Assembly: GCA_964535405.1 (NCBI GenBank)
Contig: CAZHUG010000055.1
Location: 1-14,864, forward strand
Reading direction: 5' to 3'
Source of the DNA: Scatomorpha sp964535405
GTDB lineage: Bacteria; Bacillota; Clostridia; Oscillospirales; Oscillospiraceae
DNA: 14,864 bases
The first letter of the stretch is position 1. Every line of letters starts with the position of its first letter. The notes beneath the pieces were generated by a model that was not told the DNA's origin, made no database searches, and worked only from the letters and a program-made list of their open reading frames with translations. Shown one piece after another: positions 13,950 to 14,864 of the stretch. The position numbers were made by a program, and so were the translations under genes.

Positions 13950-14591
13950 ATGTTGCCATTTATAAAGGAAGCCATAACCCAGCTTTTCTCAAAGCCCAGC
14001 ACCGAGGGCTATCCCGCTGTGCCCAAGGAAGCACCAGAGGGCTATCGCGGACGTATTGCGTTCCACCCTGACAAGTGTATTAACTGCGCCATGTGCGAGC
14101 GCGTCTGCGCCGGTGGAGCGATAAGCACCAGCAGCGTGGAGGTCGAGGGCGGATTCAATATAACCCGTAGCTTTGACCTCGGCTCCTGCACCTTTTGTGC
14201 CTGTTGCGCGGACTTTTGCTCGACCAAGGCCATAGAGCTCACAACGGACTACCATATGGTGGCACGCTGTGCGGATGACCTTATTGTCAAGGGTACATAC
14301 TTCAAGAAAAAGCCCGCGCCGAAGGCGGCACCTGCTCCCAAACCCACAGCTGACCCCGTTTCTGCAGCGCCTGAGGCGGCCGAAGCGCCCAAGGCCCTTG
14401 AGCCGCGGGACGACGGCAAGCCCGTTAATGACATCTCCAAGTGCATTTTCTGCGGCATCTGTGCCAAGAAGTGCCCTGTTGAGGCAATTGCGGTTGACCG
14501 CGCCTCAAAAAGCTGGCTGCTAGATGAAGAAAAGTGCATTGCCTGCGGCAATTGCGCCGAGGCGTGCCCTAAAAAATCAATTATCATTTAA
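13950..14591 (+). CDS. Four-cluster [4Fe-4S] subunit, NuoI-like (MbhN type) plus ferredoxin domain
   Basis: The first half (1-120) is the expected NuoI/MbhN-type subunit, with two motifs, C43-C46-C49-C53 and C80-C83-C86-C90 (an extra Cys85 lies inside the second). The second half is an Ala/Pro-rich linker (about 121-150), then a second typical 2x[4Fe-4S] ferredoxin fold with C165-C168-C171-C175 and C196-C199-C202-C206. At 213 residues it is much longer than usual MbhN/EchF-type subunits of roughly 120-140. It would take electrons from reduced ferredoxin and pass them to the NuoB-like subunit. The tethered domain may be a built-in electron donor or docking module, which is an inference. The start follows GGGGGG (13936-13941). 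It is the last gene of the cluster. Confidence 0.93.
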   Translation: MLPFIKEAITQLFSKPSTEGYPAVPKEAPEGYRGRIAFHPDKCINCAMCERVCAGGAISTSSVEVEGGFNITRSFDLGSCTFCACCADFCSTKAIELTTDYHMVARCADDLIVKGTYFKKKPAPKAAPAPKPTADPVSAAPEAAEAPKALEPRDDGKPVNDISKCIFCGICAKKCPVEAIAVDRASKSWLLDEEKCIACGNCAEACPKKSIII

Positions 14592-14610
14592 AGCAATGTG
14601 TTCCATTTTT

Positions 14611-14650
14611 CGGGAAGGTGGCATGATTTCGCATATGCCGCCTTTTCCCG
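14611..14650 (+). terminator. Imperfect hairpin after the hydrogenase operon
   Basis: CGGGAA-GGTGGCAT near 14611-14624 pairs with ATGCCGCC-TTTTCCCG ending at 14650, with a two-base bulge and one G-T pair. It begins 20 bases after the last hydrogenase-operon stop codon. No long T run follows on the plus strand, so it may stabilise the mRNA 3' end or act as a weak terminator ahead of the stronger hairpin. Confidence 0.45.
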
Positions 14651-14670
14651 CCGGATGTAGCATGAAATGA

Positions 14671-14706
14671 AAATAGGCAGCAAGCATAAATGCTTGCTGC
14701 CTATTT
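14671..14706. terminator. Strong bidirectional terminator between hydrogenase operon and obg
   Basis: A perfect 16-bp inverted repeat (14671-14686 and 14691-14706) encloses a TAAA loop. The stem has a G/C-rich core (GGCAGCAAGCA) and A/T-rich ends that give U-rich tails in either direction. It lies between two convergent genes, the hydrogenase operon on the plus strand and obg on the minus strand, and can serve both. Confidence 0.88.
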
Positions 14707-14731
14707 CTATTTCGCAAAATGAGTGGAGCGT

Positions 14732-14864
14732 TTAGCTCTGATATTCAAATTCGATGTCGTAGATGTTGACTGTGTCGCCGTCGGCTATGCCCATATCTTC
14801 CATGCGGTCAAAAATTCCGGCATTGCGGAGTGAGCGGTCAAAGTACATCCGACTCTCATAATCG
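14732..14864 (-). CDS. obg: GTPase ObgE, C-terminal fragment (cut by window edge)
   Basis: The minus strand encodes 43 residues ending at the TAA at 14732-14734. The pattern YFDRSLRNAGIFDRM...GIADGDTV..YDIEFEY is typical of the Obg C-terminal (OCT) domain of the essential ribosome-associated GTPase Obg/CgtA. The G domain and N-terminal glycine-rich domain lie outside the window. Gene identity rests on this short but characteristic segment. It converges on the hydrogenase operon and is separated from it by the shared terminator. Confidence 0.85.
   Translation of the reverse strand, partial: DYESRMYFDRSLRNAGIFDRMEDMGIADGDTVNIYDIEFEYQS

Noticed and set aside
6196..14591. Reading the cluster as respiratory complex I
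   Set aside because: The large subunit keeps all four Ni-Fe ligand cysteines, hyp maturation genes are in the operon, and there are no NuoE, NuoF or NuoG genes. The membrane genes are of Mrp/Mbh type instead.
6196..14591. Reading the cluster as a formate hydrogenlyase or CO-oxidising complex
   Set aside because: No formate dehydrogenase or CO dehydrogenase gene is present, and the Mrp-type MnhE, F, G, B and C subunits are absent from those classical complexes.
1..14864. CRISPR array, insertion sequence or prophage genes
   Set aside because: No regularly spaced repeats, transposase, integrase or terminal inverted repeats were seen. The tRNA genes show no flanking integrase or duplicated tRNA end within the window.

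Overview
The window reads as a bacterial chromosome segment, most likely from a Clostridia-type Firmicute. The evidence is strong AGGAGG-type ribosome sites, TTG starts, consensus sigma-A promoters, a tRNA operon and an obg gene. No phylogenetic search could be run, so the taxonomy is an inference. Its core is a 13-kb, single-direction gene cluster for an energy-converting, Mrp-antiporter-linked [NiFe] hydrogenase (Mbh type, group 4d-like), with most of its maturation genes.

Layout. (1) Positions 1-245, minus strand: tRNA-Met, tRNA-Glu and a tRNA-Val cut by the window edge, transcribed from a perfect consensus promoter at 259-287. (2) Positions 321-1424, minus strand: a DUF362-type protein with two [4Fe-4S] ferredoxin motifs, divergent from the hydrogenase cluster across a 211-bp intergenic region with a promoter candidate on each strand. 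(3) Positions 1636-6138, plus strand: hypF, hypC, hypD and hypE, with overlapping ends, which build and insert the Fe(CN)2CO part of the active site. (4) Positions 6196-8023: the NuoC-like subunit, the catalytic large subunit and hypA (nickel delivery). (5) Positions 8050-12530: eight membrane genes, MnhE, MnhF, MnhG, MbhD, MbhE, MnhB, MnhC and an MnhD-like antiporter subunit with a C-terminal extension. All are joined by 4-bp ATGA overlaps. (6) Positions 12546-14591: the NuoH-like membrane anchor, the NuoB-like small subunit and an iron-sulfur subunit that carries four [4Fe-4S] motifs instead of two. (7) Positions 14592-14731: two hairpins, the second a strong bidirectional terminator. (8) Positions 14732-14864, minus strand: the 3' end of obg.

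How the genes work together. By analogy with the Pyrococcus Mbh complex, reduced ferredoxin would feed electrons through the iron-sulfur subunit and the NuoB-like subunit to the Ni-Fe site of the large subunit, where protons become H2. The NuoH-like and Mrp-like subunits would couple this to H+ and Na+ movement. HypCDEF make the Fe ligand set and HypA helps load nickel. hypB and a large-subunit endopeptidase are not in the window. The missing endopeptidase fits the large subunit, which stops exactly after its DPCxxCxxR motif and has no tail to cleave.

The most notable points are the four-cluster iron-sulfur subunit with a tethered ferredoxin-like domain, the tail-less large subunit immediately followed by hypA, the probable MbhH-MbhI fusion, and a gene order that places the large and small subunit genes on opposite sides of the antiporter block. 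There is no gene-free stretch longer than 300 bases.
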